The notes under the pieces: model-generated
What the model saw: only the letters and a program-made list of their open reading frames with translations
The model's database searches: none
Told to the model about the DNA's origin: nothing
Source: Pseudomonas bharatica CSV86
GTDB taxonomy: Bacteria; Pseudomonadota; Gammaproteobacteria; Pseudomonadales; Pseudomonadaceae
NCBI RefSeq assembly: GCF_000319305.2
Contig: NZ_AMWJ02000001.1
Coordinates: 2,829,001 to 2,893,000, forward strand
Length of the DNA: 64,000 nt
Direction of reading: 5' to 3'
Shown here: positions 18,110-27,358 of the stretch, piece after piece
Numbering within the stretch: the first letter of the stretch is position 1
Layout of the letters: every line of letters begins with the position of its first letter
Translations under genes and position numbers: made by a program

Positions 18110-18147
18110 GATGTCAATTGACATCCTTGCTGGATGATAACTAACAT
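18110..18147 (+). promoter_or_regulatory. Promoter overlapped by a perfect 16-bp palindrome (repressor operator)
   Basis: GATGTCAATTGACATC (18110-18125) is a perfect palindrome. Its right arm contains TTGACA (18118-18123), which with an 18-base spacer meets TAACAT (18142-18147), a plausible -10. A repressor bound there would block the -35 box. The TetR gene three genes downstream is the obvious candidate (inference). The first gene starts 45 bases after the -10. Confidence 0.55.
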
Positions 18148-18192
18148 CCACACCAGCAAGACCCCAACCCACCCGCCACAGGACCGGGATCC

Positions 18193-18792
18193 ATGAATCT
18201 CCAATCCGTCTTCGACTACACCAGTCCCTACGCCTATCTCGCCAACACACGCCTGCCCGGCCTCGACCATCCTGTCGAGTACCTGCCGGTCGATATCCTC
18301 TTCGTGATGAAGCAGATCGGTAACCAGCCCTCGCCCGCGTGCCCACCGAAGGCCCGTTATTCCGGCATCGACGCGGCCCGTTGGGCAGCCCTTTACCAGG
18401 TGCCTTTCGCCCCCAATCGCGCCTTGTTCCAGGCCATGCGAGAAGGACGGCTGGATAACGCCCTGCTGGTGCGCCTTGCCGTCGCCGCCCAGCAGGCCGG
18501 GGTGTTCGAAACCCTGCACCCTGCCCTGTTCGCGGCGGTCTGGGCCGGCAGCGACGACCTGGCCAGCACGCAAGGCCGGGAGGCGTTCCTGCGTAACCTG
18601 GAGCTAGATGCCGACCTCTGGCAGCTCGCCGACAGCCCGCACGTGCGCGAACGCCTGGCCGCCAATAACGCGCTCGCCATCGAGCGCGGCGTTTTTGGCG
18701 TGCCGACCTTTTTCTGCGATGACGAAATGTTCTTCGGCAACGACCGCCTCGATTTCGTCCGCGCCGCCATTGCCCAATCCAAAGGAGCCTGA
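18193..18792 (+). CDS. DsbA-family protein / 2-hydroxychromene-2-carboxylate isomerase-like
   Basis: Thioredoxin-fold protein of 199 residues of the DSBA/kappa-GST group. VFDYTSPYAYLANTRLPGL at the start and RGVFGVPTFFCDDEMFFGNDRL near the end are the hallmarks of HCCA isomerases, which use glutathione to isomerise ring-cleavage products of polycyclic aromatics. It lacks a CxxC redox motif and a signal peptide, so it is not a periplasmic oxidase. It is first in a row with an SDR, a TetR and an FAD monooxygenase, which suits breakdown or detoxification of an aromatic or quinone compound. Confidence 0.85.
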   Translation: MNLQSVFDYTSPYAYLANTRLPGLDHPVEYLPVDILFVMKQIGNQPSPACPPKARYSGIDAARWAALYQVPFAPNRALFQAMREGRLDNALLVRLAVAAQQAGVFETLHPALFAAVWAGSDDLASTQGREAFLRNLELDADLWQLADSPHVRERLAANNALAIERGVFGVPTFFCDDEMFFGNDRLDFVRAAIAQSKGA

Positions 18793-18795
18793 ACC

Positions 18796-19500
18796 ATGAC
18801 CATCAAGAAACTTGCCATCGTCACCGGCGTCGGCCCGGGTACCGGCGCCTCCATCGTCCGTCGCCTGGTGGCCGACGGCTACCGCGTGGCCATGCTGGCG
18901 CGCAACGCCGAACGCCTCGCCGCCCTGCAGGGCGAACTGGCGGACACCCATGCTTTCCCGGTGGACGTCAGCGATAGCGCGCAACTGCAGCGCACGCTGG
19001 AGCAGATCCAGGCCGAGCTGGGCGACGCCGATGTGCTGGTGCATAACGCCGTCGGTGCCACCTTCGGCAATTTCCGCGAAATCGATCCGCAGGCCCTGGA
19101 AACCAACTTCCACACCAATGTCATGGCCCTGCTGCAACTGGCCCGCACGCTGTCGCCGGCAATGGTGGAAAAGGGCCAGGGCGCGATCATCGTCACCGGC
19201 AACACCTCGGCCTTGCGCGGCAAGGGCCATTTCGCCGCCTTTGCTCCAACCAAGGCGGCGCAGCGCATTCTCAGCGAGTCGATCGCCCGCGACCTGGGCC
19301 CCAAGGGTGTGCACGTGGCCTACCTGGTGATCGACGCGGTGATCGATGTGGAATGGACACGCAAGATGCACCCGACCAAGCCGGATGCGTTCTTTATCCA
19401 GCCGGACGATATCGCCGGCGAGGTCGGCCATCTGATCCAGCAACCCCGCAGCGCCTGGAGTTTCCTGAGCGAAGTGCGACCATTCGGGGAGACCTGGTAA
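18796..19500 (+). CDS. Short-chain dehydrogenase/reductase
   Basis: SDR of 234 residues starting 3 bases after the isomerase gene. It begins AIVTGVGPGTGASIVRRL, a variant of the TGxxxGxG cofactor turn, followed by ARNAERLAAL. HNAVGA replaces the usual NNAG, and the expected serine-tyrosine-lysine catalytic set is altered: IVTGNTSALRG supplies a serine or threonine but the YxxxK position reads FAPTKAA, with phenylalanine for tyrosine. Such tyrosine-less SDRs may be divergent or act differently. Substrate unknown; it likely works with its neighbours. Confidence 0.88.
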   Translation: MTIKKLAIVTGVGPGTGASIVRRLVADGYRVAMLARNAERLAALQGELADTHAFPVDVSDSAQLQRTLEQIQAELGDADVLVHNAVGATFGNFREIDPQALETNFHTNVMALLQLARTLSPAMVEKGQGAIIVTGNTSALRGKGHFAAFAPTKAAQRILSESIARDLGPKGVHVAYLVIDAVIDVEWTRKMHPTKPDAFFIQPDDIAGEVGHLIQQPRSAWSFLSEVRPFGETW

Positions 19501-19557
19501 GCCGCAGCTCGGGGCGGTGCTATCATCCGCCCCCGGACCACGCAGGAGACCGCCACC

Positions 19558-20121
19558 ATGGGCCATTCCCAAGCCAGCAAGCAGAGCACCCACGAACGTA
19601 TCGTCGCCATCGCCGCCGAGCGTTTCTGCGAGCTGGGCCTCGACGGCCTGAGCATTGCCAACCTGATGAAGGAAGCCGGCCTGACCCATGGCGGCTTCTA
19701 CAAGCATTTCGACTCCCGCGACCAATTGGTGGCGGAGGCGCTGGACGCGGCGTTCAAGCGCTCGGAAGACCCGCAACGTAGCCACCGGGCGAATTTCCCC
19801 ACCCTGGTCAGCGAATACCTGAGCCCCGAGCACCGCGACGGCGTCGGCACCGGGTGCGCGGTCGGTGCGCTGGTCAGCGATATCGGTAGGGTCGAGGGCG
19901 AGGCCCGCGAGCTGTACACCAACAAGCTGCGCGCCAACATCAAGGGTATCGCCCGCCTGCTCGGCGGTGATGATGAGGAAAAGCGCAAGCAGGCCATGGT
20001 CGCCTTCAGCGCCATGGTCGGCGCCCTTGGCCTGTCCCGGGCCTGCGCGGATGACGCGCTATCGCGGGAAATCCTGACAACGGTGCAAGCGTTCCTCCTC
20101 GCCAGCTTCGGCGAAGACTGA
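19558..20121 (+). CDS. TetR-family transcriptional regulator
   Basis: TetR regulator of 187 residues. Its N-terminal DNA-binding domain reads ERIVAIAAERFCELGLDGLS and LMKEAGLTHGGFYKHFDSRDQLV, a textbook TetR helix-turn-helix with the GxFYxHF signature; the C-terminal two thirds form a helical ligand domain with GTGCAVGALVSD as in the AcrR/NemR-like branch. It lies between the SDR and the FAD monooxygenase in the same direction and probably represses the cluster through the palindrome at 18110. Confidence 0.9.
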   Translation: MGHSQASKQSTHERIVAIAAERFCELGLDGLSIANLMKEAGLTHGGFYKHFDSRDQLVAEALDAAFKRSEDPQRSHRANFPTLVSEYLSPEHRDGVGTGCAVGALVSDIGRVEGEARELYTNKLRANIKGIARLLGGDDEEKRKQAMVAFSAMVGALGLSRACADDALSREILTTVQAFLLASFGED

Positions 20122-20165
20122 CGCCCACCTCTACACTCTCCTGACAATCACCAGGAGAGCGTGGC

Positions 20166-21689
20166 ATGAATGACACAGAAGTCCTGATCATCGGCGCCGG
20201 CCCCACGGGCCTGGTGCTTGCCCTATGGTTGAGCAGGCTGGGCGTCAAGGTGCGCATCGTCGACAAGGCGACCGGCCCCGGCACCACCTCCCGCGCCCTG
20301 GCGGTCCAGGCGCGCACCCTGGAACTGTATCGCCAGCTGGACCTGGCCGACACGGTGGTCGAGCGCGGCCATCAGGTGCCGGCGGCCAATCTGTGGGTCA
20401 GGGGGCAAAAGGCGGCGAAGCTGTCCTTGCAGAACATCGGCGCTGGCATGACGCCCTACCCCTTCCTGGAAATCTACCCGCAGGACGAACACGAGAAGCT
20501 GCTGATCGAGCGCCTGCAAGGCTTCGGCGTCGAGGTGCAGTGGAACACCGAACTACTCGAACTGAGCCAGGATGAAGAGCAGGCCGTGGCCCGCTTGCGC
20601 CTGCCCGATGGCCACGAAGAAGACTGTCGCGTACCTTACCTGGCCGGCTGCGACGGGGCCCGTTCGGCGGTGCGCAAGGCCCTCGGCATCGGCTTCCCCG
20701 GCGGCACCTACCAGCAGGTGTTCTATGTTGCCGACGTGCAGGCCTCGGGGCCGGCGCTGGACGGCGAACTGCACGTGGACCTTGACGAGGCGGACTTCGT
20801 CGCGGTCTTCCCGCTGGCCGGAACGGGCCGCGCACGGCTGATCGGCACGGTGCGCGACGAGCGTGCCGAACATGTGGAAAACCTCACCTTCGAGGATGTC
20901 AGCAGCCGCGCCATCGAGCACATGCAGCTCCAGGTCGAACAGGTCAACTGGTTCTCCACCTACCGTGTGCACCACCGCGTGGCCCAGCAGTTCCGTCGCC
21001 ACCGCGCCTTCCTGCTCGGCGACGCCGCCCACGTGCACAGCCCGGCCGGCGGCCAGGGCATGAACACCGGGATCGGCGACGCCATCAACCTGGCCTGGAA
21101 GCTCGCCAGCGTATTGCACGGCAAGGCCACCGACGAACTGCTCGACAGCTTCGAGATCGAGCGCAAGGCGTTTGCCGAACGCCTGGTCGCCACTACCGAC
21201 CAGGTCTTCAACTTCGTCAGCGCCAATGGCCGTGTCGCCAATCTGCTGCGCACGCGCCTGGCACCGGTGCTGCTGTCGCGGCTGATGGCGATGGGCAAGG
21301 TGCGCAGCTTCATGTTCCGCACGCTGTCGCAGATCGGCCTTAATTACCGCCTGATGCCCCTGAGTTTCGGCACGGCCGGGCACGTGCATGGCGGCGATCG
21401 GCTGCCCTGGGCCCATGATGAGACGGCAGACAACTTCGCCGAACTGGCACGGCCCTGCTGGCAGGTGCATGTCTATGGGCTTGCCGGCAAAGACCTGACG
21501 GGCTGGTGCGCGGCGCGGCAGATCCCCTTGCAGGTGTTCGCCTGGAGCCCGGCCCACGAAGCCGCCGGGCTGGCGCGCAACGCGTTCTACCTGATCCGCC
21601 CCGACAGCTATGTGGCGCTGGCCGAGGCGTCTTCTTCCACCGCCGCGCTGGAGCGCTACTTCACCGAGCGCTCGCTGAGACCCTGCTGA
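20166..21689 (+). CDS. FAD-dependent aromatic monooxygenase (class A, PHBH fold)
   Basis: Flavoprotein hydroxylase of 507 residues. FAD motifs in order are [17 protein letters not shown] (dinucleotide turn), [12 protein letters not shown] (DG motif, about residue 160) and [19 protein letters not shown] (GD motif, about 285). The C-terminal 130 residues form the thioredoxin-like domain of phenol hydroxylase/MhpA relatives. It would use NAD(P)H and O2 to hydroxylate a phenolic compound. It comes 44 bases after the TetR gene. Its last 34 bases overlap the convergent MFS gene. The substrate is unknown. Confidence 0.9.
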   Translation: MNDTEVLIIGAGPTGLVLALWLSRLGVKVRIVDKATGPGTTSRALAVQARTLELYRQLDLADTVVERGHQVPAANLWVRGQKAAKLSLQNIGAGMTPYPFLEIYPQDEHEKLLIERLQGFGVEVQWNTELLELSQDEEQAVARLRLPDGHEEDCRVPYLAGCDGARSAVRKALGIGFPGGTYQQVFYVADVQASGPALDGELHVDLDEADFVAVFPLAGTGRARLIGTVRDERAEHVENLTFEDVSSRAIEHMQLQVEQVNWFSTYRVHHRVAQQFRRHRAFLLGDAAHVHSPAGGQGMNTGIGDAINLAWKLASVLHGKATDELLDSFEIERKAFAERLVATTDQVFNFVSANGRVANLLRTRLAPVLLSRLMAMGKVRSFMFRTLSQIGLNYRLMPLSFGTAGHVHGGDRLPWAHDETADNFAELARPCWQVHVYGLAGKDLTGWCAARQIPLQVFAWSPAHEAAGLARNAFYLIRPDSYVALAEASSSTAALERYFTERSLRPC

Positions 21690-22858
21690 ACCCCGAAGAA
21701 CCGCCAGGTGGCGTACAGGCACAGGACCAGGCCGGCCACGGCCAGCGAACCGCCGACGCCACCGATCCAGGCCAGGCCGACCTGGCTCACCACGATGCTG
21801 CCCAGCAGCGCCCCGCCGCCGATACCAACGTTGTACAGGCCGGAGAACATGGCCATGGCCACGTCCGTAGCATCCGACGCCAATTGCAGCACCTTGGACT
21901 GCAAGGCCAGGCTGAAGCACATGATCGCCATGCCCCACAGCGCGCACAGGGCGCAAAGCAACCACGGCACCCCGGCCAGCGGCAGCAGCAACGACAGGGA
22001 AACGGCCAGCGCGGCGATGGCGGCGATCAGGAAACCGCTCGGGAAACGCTCGCTGAAGTGGCTGAACAGGAACGAGCCGAAGATCCCTGCACCACCAAAT
22101 ACCAGCAACAGGATGGTGGTCATCTCGCTGCTCAGCGCCGCCACTTCCCGGGCGAACGGCTCGATATAGCTGTAGCCGGTGAACTGCGCGGTGATCACCA
22201 GCACCACCAGGGCGTACACCGACATCAGCGCCGGACGCTTGAGCAGGATCGGCAGGCTGCGCAGCGAGCCGGAGTTCTGGCTTGGCAGCAGCGGCAGCGA
22301 ACGCAGCAGCCACAGCAGCGTCGCCACCGAGACCACGGCGATCCCGAGGAAGGTGGTGCGCCAGCCCAGCGCTTCACCCACCACCCGGCCGAGCGGGATG
22401 CCGAGGACCATCGCCAGGGTGGTGCCGGTCGCCAGCAACCCCAGGGCCTTGGCCTGCTTGCCCGGCGGCGCCACGCGCACCGCCAGCGACGCGGTGATCG
22501 ACCAGAACACCGCATGGGCCAGGGCGATGCCGACCCGGCTGACCAGCAGCATGCCGAAGCTGGTGGCCATGCTCGACAGCACATGGCTGACGCTGAACAG
22601 CACGAACAGCAGGCCCAGCAAGCGGCGGCGCTCGATATTGCGGGTCAGCAGCATCATCGGCAGCGACGTCAGCGACACCACCCAGGCATACACCGTGAGC
22701 ATCAATCCGACCTGGGACGCCGGCATATCGAAACTGCGCCCGATATCGCTGAGCAACGCCACCGGGACGAATTCGGTGGTGTTGAAGATAAAGGCGCCGA
22801 GGGCCAGGGCGAAGACACTGAGCCAGCTGCCGCTGCGGGTTTCTGTGGGGCTGATCAT
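21656..22858 (-). CDS. sotB: Sugar efflux transporter (SotB-type MFS)
   Basis: Major facilitator of 400 residues with twelve hydrophobic segments. [17 protein letters not shown] at the first helix, [26 protein letters not shown] and [16 protein letters not shown] (loop 2/3) are strongly SotB/YdeA-like; this family exports arabinose and other sugars and some drugs. The ATG for [10 protein letters not shown] is preferred over an arginine/serine-rich upstream extension. It converges on the monooxygenase gene with a 34-base overlap of coding ends. Confidence 0.85.
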   Translation of the reverse strand: MISPTETRSGSWLSVFALALGAFIFNTTEFVPVALLSDIGRSFDMPASQVGLMLTVYAWVVSLTSLPMMLLTRNIERRRLLGLLFVLFSVSHVLSSMATSFGMLLVSRVGIALAHAVFWSITASLAVRVAPPGKQAKALGLLATGTTLAMVLGIPLGRVVGEALGWRTTFLGIAVVSVATLLWLLRSLPLLPSQNSGSLRSLPILLKRPALMSVYALVVLVITAQFTGYSYIEPFAREVAALSSEMTTILLLVFGGAGIFGSFLFSHFSERFPSGFLIAAIAALAVSLSLLLPLAGVPWLLCALCALWGMAIMCFSLALQSKVLQLASDATDVAMAMFSGLYNVGIGGGALLGSIVVSQVGLAWIGGVGGSLAVAGLVLCLYATWRFFGVQQGLSERSVK

Positions 22859-23227
22859 GCGCGGGGAAAGGCTCCTGGAAAGGCTGAATCGCGGACGTGA
22901 CGAAGGCATCCATGACCCTGAGGGTCGGATGTGCCTTACGGTCTTTGTAGGAATGATGGCCGGAGTCTACGTGAGCCAACCCCCTGTCGCAAACGCCTGG
23001 CACAGGCTTTTGTCTTGGACGCTAAAACCAGGCGCCAGAATTCCGCCAGTTTTCTGCGCCGCTGCGGAAAATTATTCATCGCCGCTGAAAGCATCGGAAT
23101 AGAGCGAAAGAAGCCACTCATACACATATTGAAACAACTACCGTGATGGCTTTTTGACGGAGCCCAACGCCGCTGCGCTATACCTGAAAAAACTTCACTT
23201 CCTCAAGCAGCCTGTTGCGGAGGCTCT
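22859..23227. other. Divergent intergenic region, no gene seen
   Basis: 369 bases between the divergent sotB and GNAT genes. It holds the promoters of both; TTGACG (23154) and TATACC (23179) are a loosely spaced candidate for the plus strand, and GGAGG precedes the GNAT ATG. Nothing else is supportable. Confidence 0.5.
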
Positions 23228-23908
23228 ATGCACGCCCTGATCGCCCGACTCCAGCGCAAGGGACTGCGCCGCACCCTCCTCACCCTGTGGCGCCGCCACG
23301 TATTTTTCCACTGGGAGCTGCTGTGGATGGAGCGCGACCTGGCGACGCCGGTCGGCCCGCACAGCCTCAAGGACCACCCGCCGGTGCGCCTGGAGACCAT
23401 CACCGAAGCCAATGCCGATGCCTTCGCCCGTCATTTCGGCGATCGCGTCGGGACCATGCGCGAACTGGCCCGCGAAGGGCATGTCGGGCACATGTACCTG
23501 GATGACACGGGCGACGCGGTGGCCTTTATCTGGGCCAGTACCCGCGACTATCACGACCGTCATTACTACGGCTGCACCTTCCCGGTGGCGCCGGGGGACT
23601 TCTTCGAATTCGGTGGGGAAATGATCCCCGCCTATTTCGGCACCCGACTCTCGGTGGATGCCCAGGTCGGCCTATGGCAAGCCATGCAGGCACGTGGCTG
23701 CAGCCGGGTGGTGGATGTGGTGGAAACCCACAACGTGCCGGCCCTCAAGCTGCACCTGCGCATGGGTTACCAGGAGCAAGGCCGGGTAATGCACGTGTAC
23801 GGGCTGTTCGGGCGCTGGAAGCTGTTTCGCCAGAGCCGTTACAGCGGCTCGCGGCTGGTGCCGCTGTGCAAGACAAGGGCGCAGCCGGTGAAGGTGGAGA
23901 TGGCCTGA
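23228..23908 (+). CDS. GNAT-like N-acetyltransferase family protein
   Basis: Cytoplasmic protein of 226 residues. A basic N-terminal segment (residues 1-30, LQRKGLRRTLLTLWRRH) is followed by a GNAT-like fold: EGHVGHMYLDDTGDAVAFIWASTRDY in the middle and LWQAMQARGCSRVVDVVETHNVPALKLHLRMGYQEQGRV at the end, the last part matching the acetyl-CoA-binding and C-terminal strand pattern of the superfamily. Substrate unknown. It is a single gene flanked by the sotB promoter and the REP array. Confidence 0.7.
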   Translation: MHALIARLQRKGLRRTLLTLWRRHVFFHWELLWMERDLATPVGPHSLKDHPPVRLETITEANADAFARHFGDRVGTMRELAREGHVGHMYLDDTGDAVAFIWASTRDYHDRHYYGCTFPVAPGDFFEFGGEMIPAYFGTRLSVDAQVGLWQAMQARGCSRVVDVVETHNVPALKLHLRMGYQEQGRVMHVYGLFGRWKLFRQSRYSGSRLVPLCKTRAQPVKVEMA

Positions 23909-23930
23909 CAGATGATTTCAGGTGATCCCT

Positions 23931-24748
23931 GTGGGAGCTGGCTTGCCAGCGATAGGGCCGGCAAGAGCAGTGATGTTGCCTGATCTGGCCTCATCGCTGG
24001 CAAGCCAGCTCCCACAGGGTTCTCGGCTCACCTCAGGAGTTGTGCAACCCGCTCCGCCGGCAGCCAGTTCACTTGACATTGGCCTGAACATCAGCGGCTT
24101 GCACAAATCACTGTGGGAGCTGGCTTGCCAGCGATAGGGCCGGCAAGAGCAGTGATGTTGCCTGATCTGGCCTCATCGCTGGCAAGCCAGCTCCCACAGG
24201 GTTCTCGGCTCACTTCAGGAATTGTGCAACCCGCTCCGCCGGCAGCCAGTTCACTTGACATTGGCCTGAACATCAGCGGCTTGCACAAATCACGGTGGGA
24301 GCTGGCTTGTCAGCGATAGGGCCGGCAAGGGCAGTGATGTTGCCTGATCTGGCCTCATCGCTGGCAAGCCAGCTCCCACAGGGTTCCCGGCTCACTTCAG
24401 GAATTGTGCAACCCGCTCCGCCGGCAGCCAGTTCACTTGACATTGGCCTGAACATCAGCGGCTTGCACAAATCACTGTGGGAGCTGGCTTGCCAGCGATA
24501 GGGCCGGCAAGGGCAGTGATGTTGCCTGATCTGGCCTCATCGCTGGCAAGCCAGCTCCCACAGGGTTCCCGGCTCACTTCAGGAATTGTGCAACCCGCTC
24601 CGCCGGCAGCCAGTTCACTTGACATTGGCCTGAACATCAGCGGCTTGCACAAATCACTGTGGGAGCTGGCTTGCCAGCGATAGGGCCGGCAAGGGCAGTG
24701 ATGTTGCCTGATCTGGCCTCATCGCTGGCAAGCCAGCTCCCACAGGGC
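23931..24748. repeat. Tandem array of 182-bp REP (BIME) units
   Basis: Four complete units of exactly 182 bases begin at 23931, 24113, 24295 and 24477, and a fifth starts at 24659 and ends after its REP pair. Each unit has two REP sequences in opposite orientation (GTGGGAGCTGGCTTGCCAGC ... GCTGGCAAGCCAGCTCCCAC) and about 90 bases of spacer that is also conserved. Units differ at only a few bases. The array separates the GNAT gene from the convergent tct operon end; 24749-24839 holds no gene. No REP-associated transposase gene is in the window. Confidence 0.95.
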
Positions 24749-24839
24749 CTGCAGTGTTTTTTGGAACAGCAGGCACCGATCCTCACCGCGATCTGTTCTG
24801 CGCGCGACCACACGGCCTGCAAGGGCATTTATCGCCCCA

Positions 24840-25814
24840 TCATTCCAGGGTGATTTTCCCCGCCTCGATCACCTCGCCCCAGCGCTTGCCATCCTCGGCG
24901 ATCAATTCGGCGAATCCGGCAGGCGTGCCCTGCTCGACGCTGATGCCGTTCTGGGCAAAGCGCTCGGCGGTTTGCGGTGACCTGGCGATAACGCCAATGG
25001 CCCCGCTCAACTTTTCCACCAGTTCCGGCGCCGCGCCCTTGGGCAATACGATGCCGAACCAGCCCGAGGCGACGAACCCCGGCAACCCGGCTTCGGTGGC
25101 GCTGGGCACGCCGGGCAGCAGCGGCGAGCGCTCGGCGCTGGTGAGCACCAGGCCCTTGAGCTTGCCGGCCTGGATCTGCGGGGCGAGGACGGTGAGGGTG
25201 TCCACCGCCACGTCCACTTCGCCGCCGAGCAGGCCGGTCACTGCCGGAGCGCTGCCTTTGTAGGGCACATGCAGCAGGTCGGTGCCGGACAGGTGCTTGA
25301 GCAGCTCACCGGAGAGATGGCAAAGCGTGCCATTGCCGCACGACGAGTAGCTCAACGCCCCCGGCCTGGCCTTGGCCTCGGCGATCAGCGCCGGCAGCGA
25401 GTCGATCTTGCTCGATGCCTGCACCGCCACCACGTTCGGCACCGAGGCCACCACCGCCACCGGCACGAAGTCTTTGACCGGGTCGTAGCGCAGGTCCTTT
25501 TGCAGGTTCGGCAGGATGGCCAGTTGTCCGGCCGTGGCCAGGGATAGGGTGTAGCCATCGGGCTTGGCCTTGGCCACCGCTTCGGCGGCGATCGCCGTGC
25601 CGGCGCCGGGCTTGTTGTCCACCACCACCGGCTGGCCCAGCGATGTGGAAAGCTGCTCGGCGTAGTAACGGCCGATGGTGTCCGCCGCACCACCGGGCGG
25701 GAATGGCACCACCAGGGTCAGCGGTCGACTCGGGTAGTTGTCGGCCTGGGCCAGGCCGGTGATGCCCAGGGCCAGGGCGGCCAGGGCGAAGGTGACGGAA
25801 CGGGCAAGTTTCAT
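24840..25814 (-). CDS. tctC: Tripartite tricarboxylate transporter substrate-binding protein (TctC/Bug)
   Basis: Periplasmic binding protein of 324 residues. The signal peptide ends at GLAQADNYPSRPL; LVVPFPPGGAADTIGR, VVDNKPGAGTAIAAE and the KPDGYT segment are Bug-family signatures. It would bind a carboxylate such as citrate and deliver it to TctAB. The start MKLARSVTFALAALAL is chosen for its signal peptide; a longer open frame overlaps the tctA gene. It is the last of a minus-strand operon in the order tctB, tctA, tctC, which is unusual as the binding protein often comes first. Confidence 0.92.
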   Translation of the reverse strand: MKLARSVTFALAALALGITGLAQADNYPSRPLTLVVPFPPGGAADTIGRYYAEQLSTSLGQPVVVDNKPGAGTAIAAEAVAKAKPDGYTLSLATAGQLAILPNLQKDLRYDPVKDFVPVAVVASVPNVVAVQASSKIDSLPALIAEAKARPGALSYSSCGNGTLCHLSGELLKHLSGTDLLHVPYKGSAPAVTGLLGGEVDVAVDTLTVLAPQIQAGKLKGLVLTSAERSPLLPGVPSATEAGLPGFVASGWFGIVLPKGAAPELVEKLSGAIGVIARSPQTAERFAQNGISVEQGTPAGFAELIAEDGKRWGEVIEAGKITLE

Positions 25815-25846
25815 GGAGCAATTCCTGGACGAGGGGGAGAAGAAAG

Positions 25847-27349
25847 TCAGTCTTCGCTGAAGGCCACCTGGCGGGTGGCGCGCAAGCGTGGCGAGCACAT
25901 CAACAGCACCACCAATGCGGTGACGATCAGCAGGGTCAGGCTCAAGGGCCGGGTGAAGAACACCGTGGGATCGCCACGGGACAGCAGCATCGCCCGGCGC
26001 AGGTTCTCTTCCATCAGCGGGCCGAGCAGGTAGCCCAGCAGCAGCGGTGCCGGCTCGCAGCGCAGCTTGATGAACAGGTAGCCGAGCAAGCCGAAGGCCA
26101 CGGTCAGCAGCACGTCGAACAGGCTGTTGTTGACGCTGTACACGCCAATGCAGCAGAACAGCAGGATCGACGGGTACAGCAGGCGATACGGCACCGCCAG
26201 CAGGCGTACCCAGATGCCCACCAACGGCAGGTTGAGCACCAGCAGCAACAGGTTGCCCAGCCACATGCTGACGATCAGGCCCCAGAACAGCTCGGGGCGT
26301 TCGTCGATCACCTGGGGGCCGGGGACGATACCGTGGATCATCATCGCCCCGGCCATCAGCGCCATCACCGCGTTGGACGGCAGGCCCAGCACCAGCATGG
26401 GGATGAAGGACGTCTGCGCCCCGGCATTGTTGGCCGACTCGGGCCCGGCAACCCCTTCGATAGCGCCCTGGCCGAAGCGCTCCGGCTCCCTGGCCAGGCG
26501 TTTTTCGATCATGTACGAGGCGAAGGAGCCGAGCATCGCCCCGCCGCCGGGCAAGATGCCCAGCAGCGAACCGAGCCCGGTGCCCCGCAGGATCGGTTTC
26601 CAGCTGCGCCGGTAGTCGTCCCGCGACGGCATCAGGCTGCCGACCCGGGCCACCTGGGCCTTGCCGCCGTGATCGCGCTCGAGGTTGGCGATGATCTCGG
26701 CGATACCGAAGATGCCCATCGAGATCACCACGAAGCTGATGCCGTCGCTCAACTCGGGTATGCCGAAGGTAAAGCGCTCGACCCCGGAATTCACATCGGT
26801 GCCGACCAGCCCTAGCAGCAGCCCGAGCAAGGTCATGGCGATGGCCTTGAGTACGTCGCCTTGGGCCAGGACGATGGCCGCTACCAAGCCCAGCAGCATC
26901 AGCGAAAAATATTCTGCAGGGCCGAATTTCAAGGCGGCTTCCGCCAATGGCGTGGCAGCGGCGGCCAGCAGCAGGATCGCCAGGCTGCCGGCAACGAACG
27001 AACCGATCGCCGCGATGGCCAGCGCCGCTCCCGCCCTGCCCTTGCGCGCCATGGCATGGCCGTCGAGACAGGTCACCACCGAGGAGGACTCCCCGGGCAG
27101 GTTAACCAGGATCGCGGTGGTCGAGCCTCCATACTGGGCGCCGTAGTAGATACCGGAGAGCATGATCAACGCCGCCGACGGGGTCAGGCCGTAGGTGATC
27201 GGCAGCAGCATGGCGATGGTCGCCACCGGCCCCAGCCCCGGCAGGACGCCGACCAGAGTGCCGAGGGTGACGCCGACGAAGCAGTACAGCAGGTTGTTCA
27301 GGGTAAAGGCCGCTTGCAGGCCGATCGCCAGGTGATCGAGCAGTTCCAT
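25847..27349 (-). CDS. tctA: Tripartite tricarboxylate transporter large permease TctA
   Basis: Inner-membrane permease of 500 residues with about ten to twelve transmembrane segments. GVLPGLGPVATIAMLLPITYGL near the start, YYGAQYGGSTTAILVNLPGESSSVVTCLDGHAMAR, and PGGGAMLGSFASYMIEKR are TctA signatures. It forms the transport channel with the small subunit TctB, whose gene lies 9 bases upstream, and is driven by ion gradients. It is followed 32 bases later by tctC. Confidence 0.93.
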   Translation of the reverse strand: MELLDHLAIGLQAAFTLNNLLYCFVGVTLGTLVGVLPGLGPVATIAMLLPITYGLTPSAALIMLSGIYYGAQYGGSTTAILVNLPGESSSVVTCLDGHAMARKGRAGAALAIAAIGSFVAGSLAILLLAAAATPLAEAALKFGPAEYFSLMLLGLVAAIVLAQGDVLKAIAMTLLGLLLGLVGTDVNSGVERFTFGIPELSDGISFVVISMGIFGIAEIIANLERDHGGKAQVARVGSLMPSRDDYRRSWKPILRGTGLGSLLGILPGGGAMLGSFASYMIEKRLAREPERFGQGAIEGVAGPESANNAGAQTSFIPMLVLGLPSNAVMALMAGAMMIHGIVPGPQVIDERPELFWGLIVSMWLGNLLLLVLNLPLVGIWVRLLAVPYRLLYPSILLFCCIGVYSVNNSLFDVLLTVAFGLLGYLFIKLRCEPAPLLLGYLLGPLMEENLRRAMLLSRGDPTVFFTRPLSLTLLIVTALVVLLMCSPRLRATRQVAFSED

Positions 27350-27358
27350 GGCGCGCCC

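Noticed and set aside
23931..24748. Possible CRISPR array
   Set aside because: Units are 182 bases with identical spacers and long palindromes; CRISPR repeats are about 30 bases with unique spacers and no cas genes are near.
23918..24853. Repeated 62-71-codon frames on both strands
   Set aside because: They are generated by the REP units themselves; each recurs every 182 bases with the same sequence and ends in the REP stem.
24840..26264. 474-codon version of TctC
   Set aside because: The extra 150 codons overlap the tctA gene in another frame, and the true start at 25814 opens a standard signal peptide.
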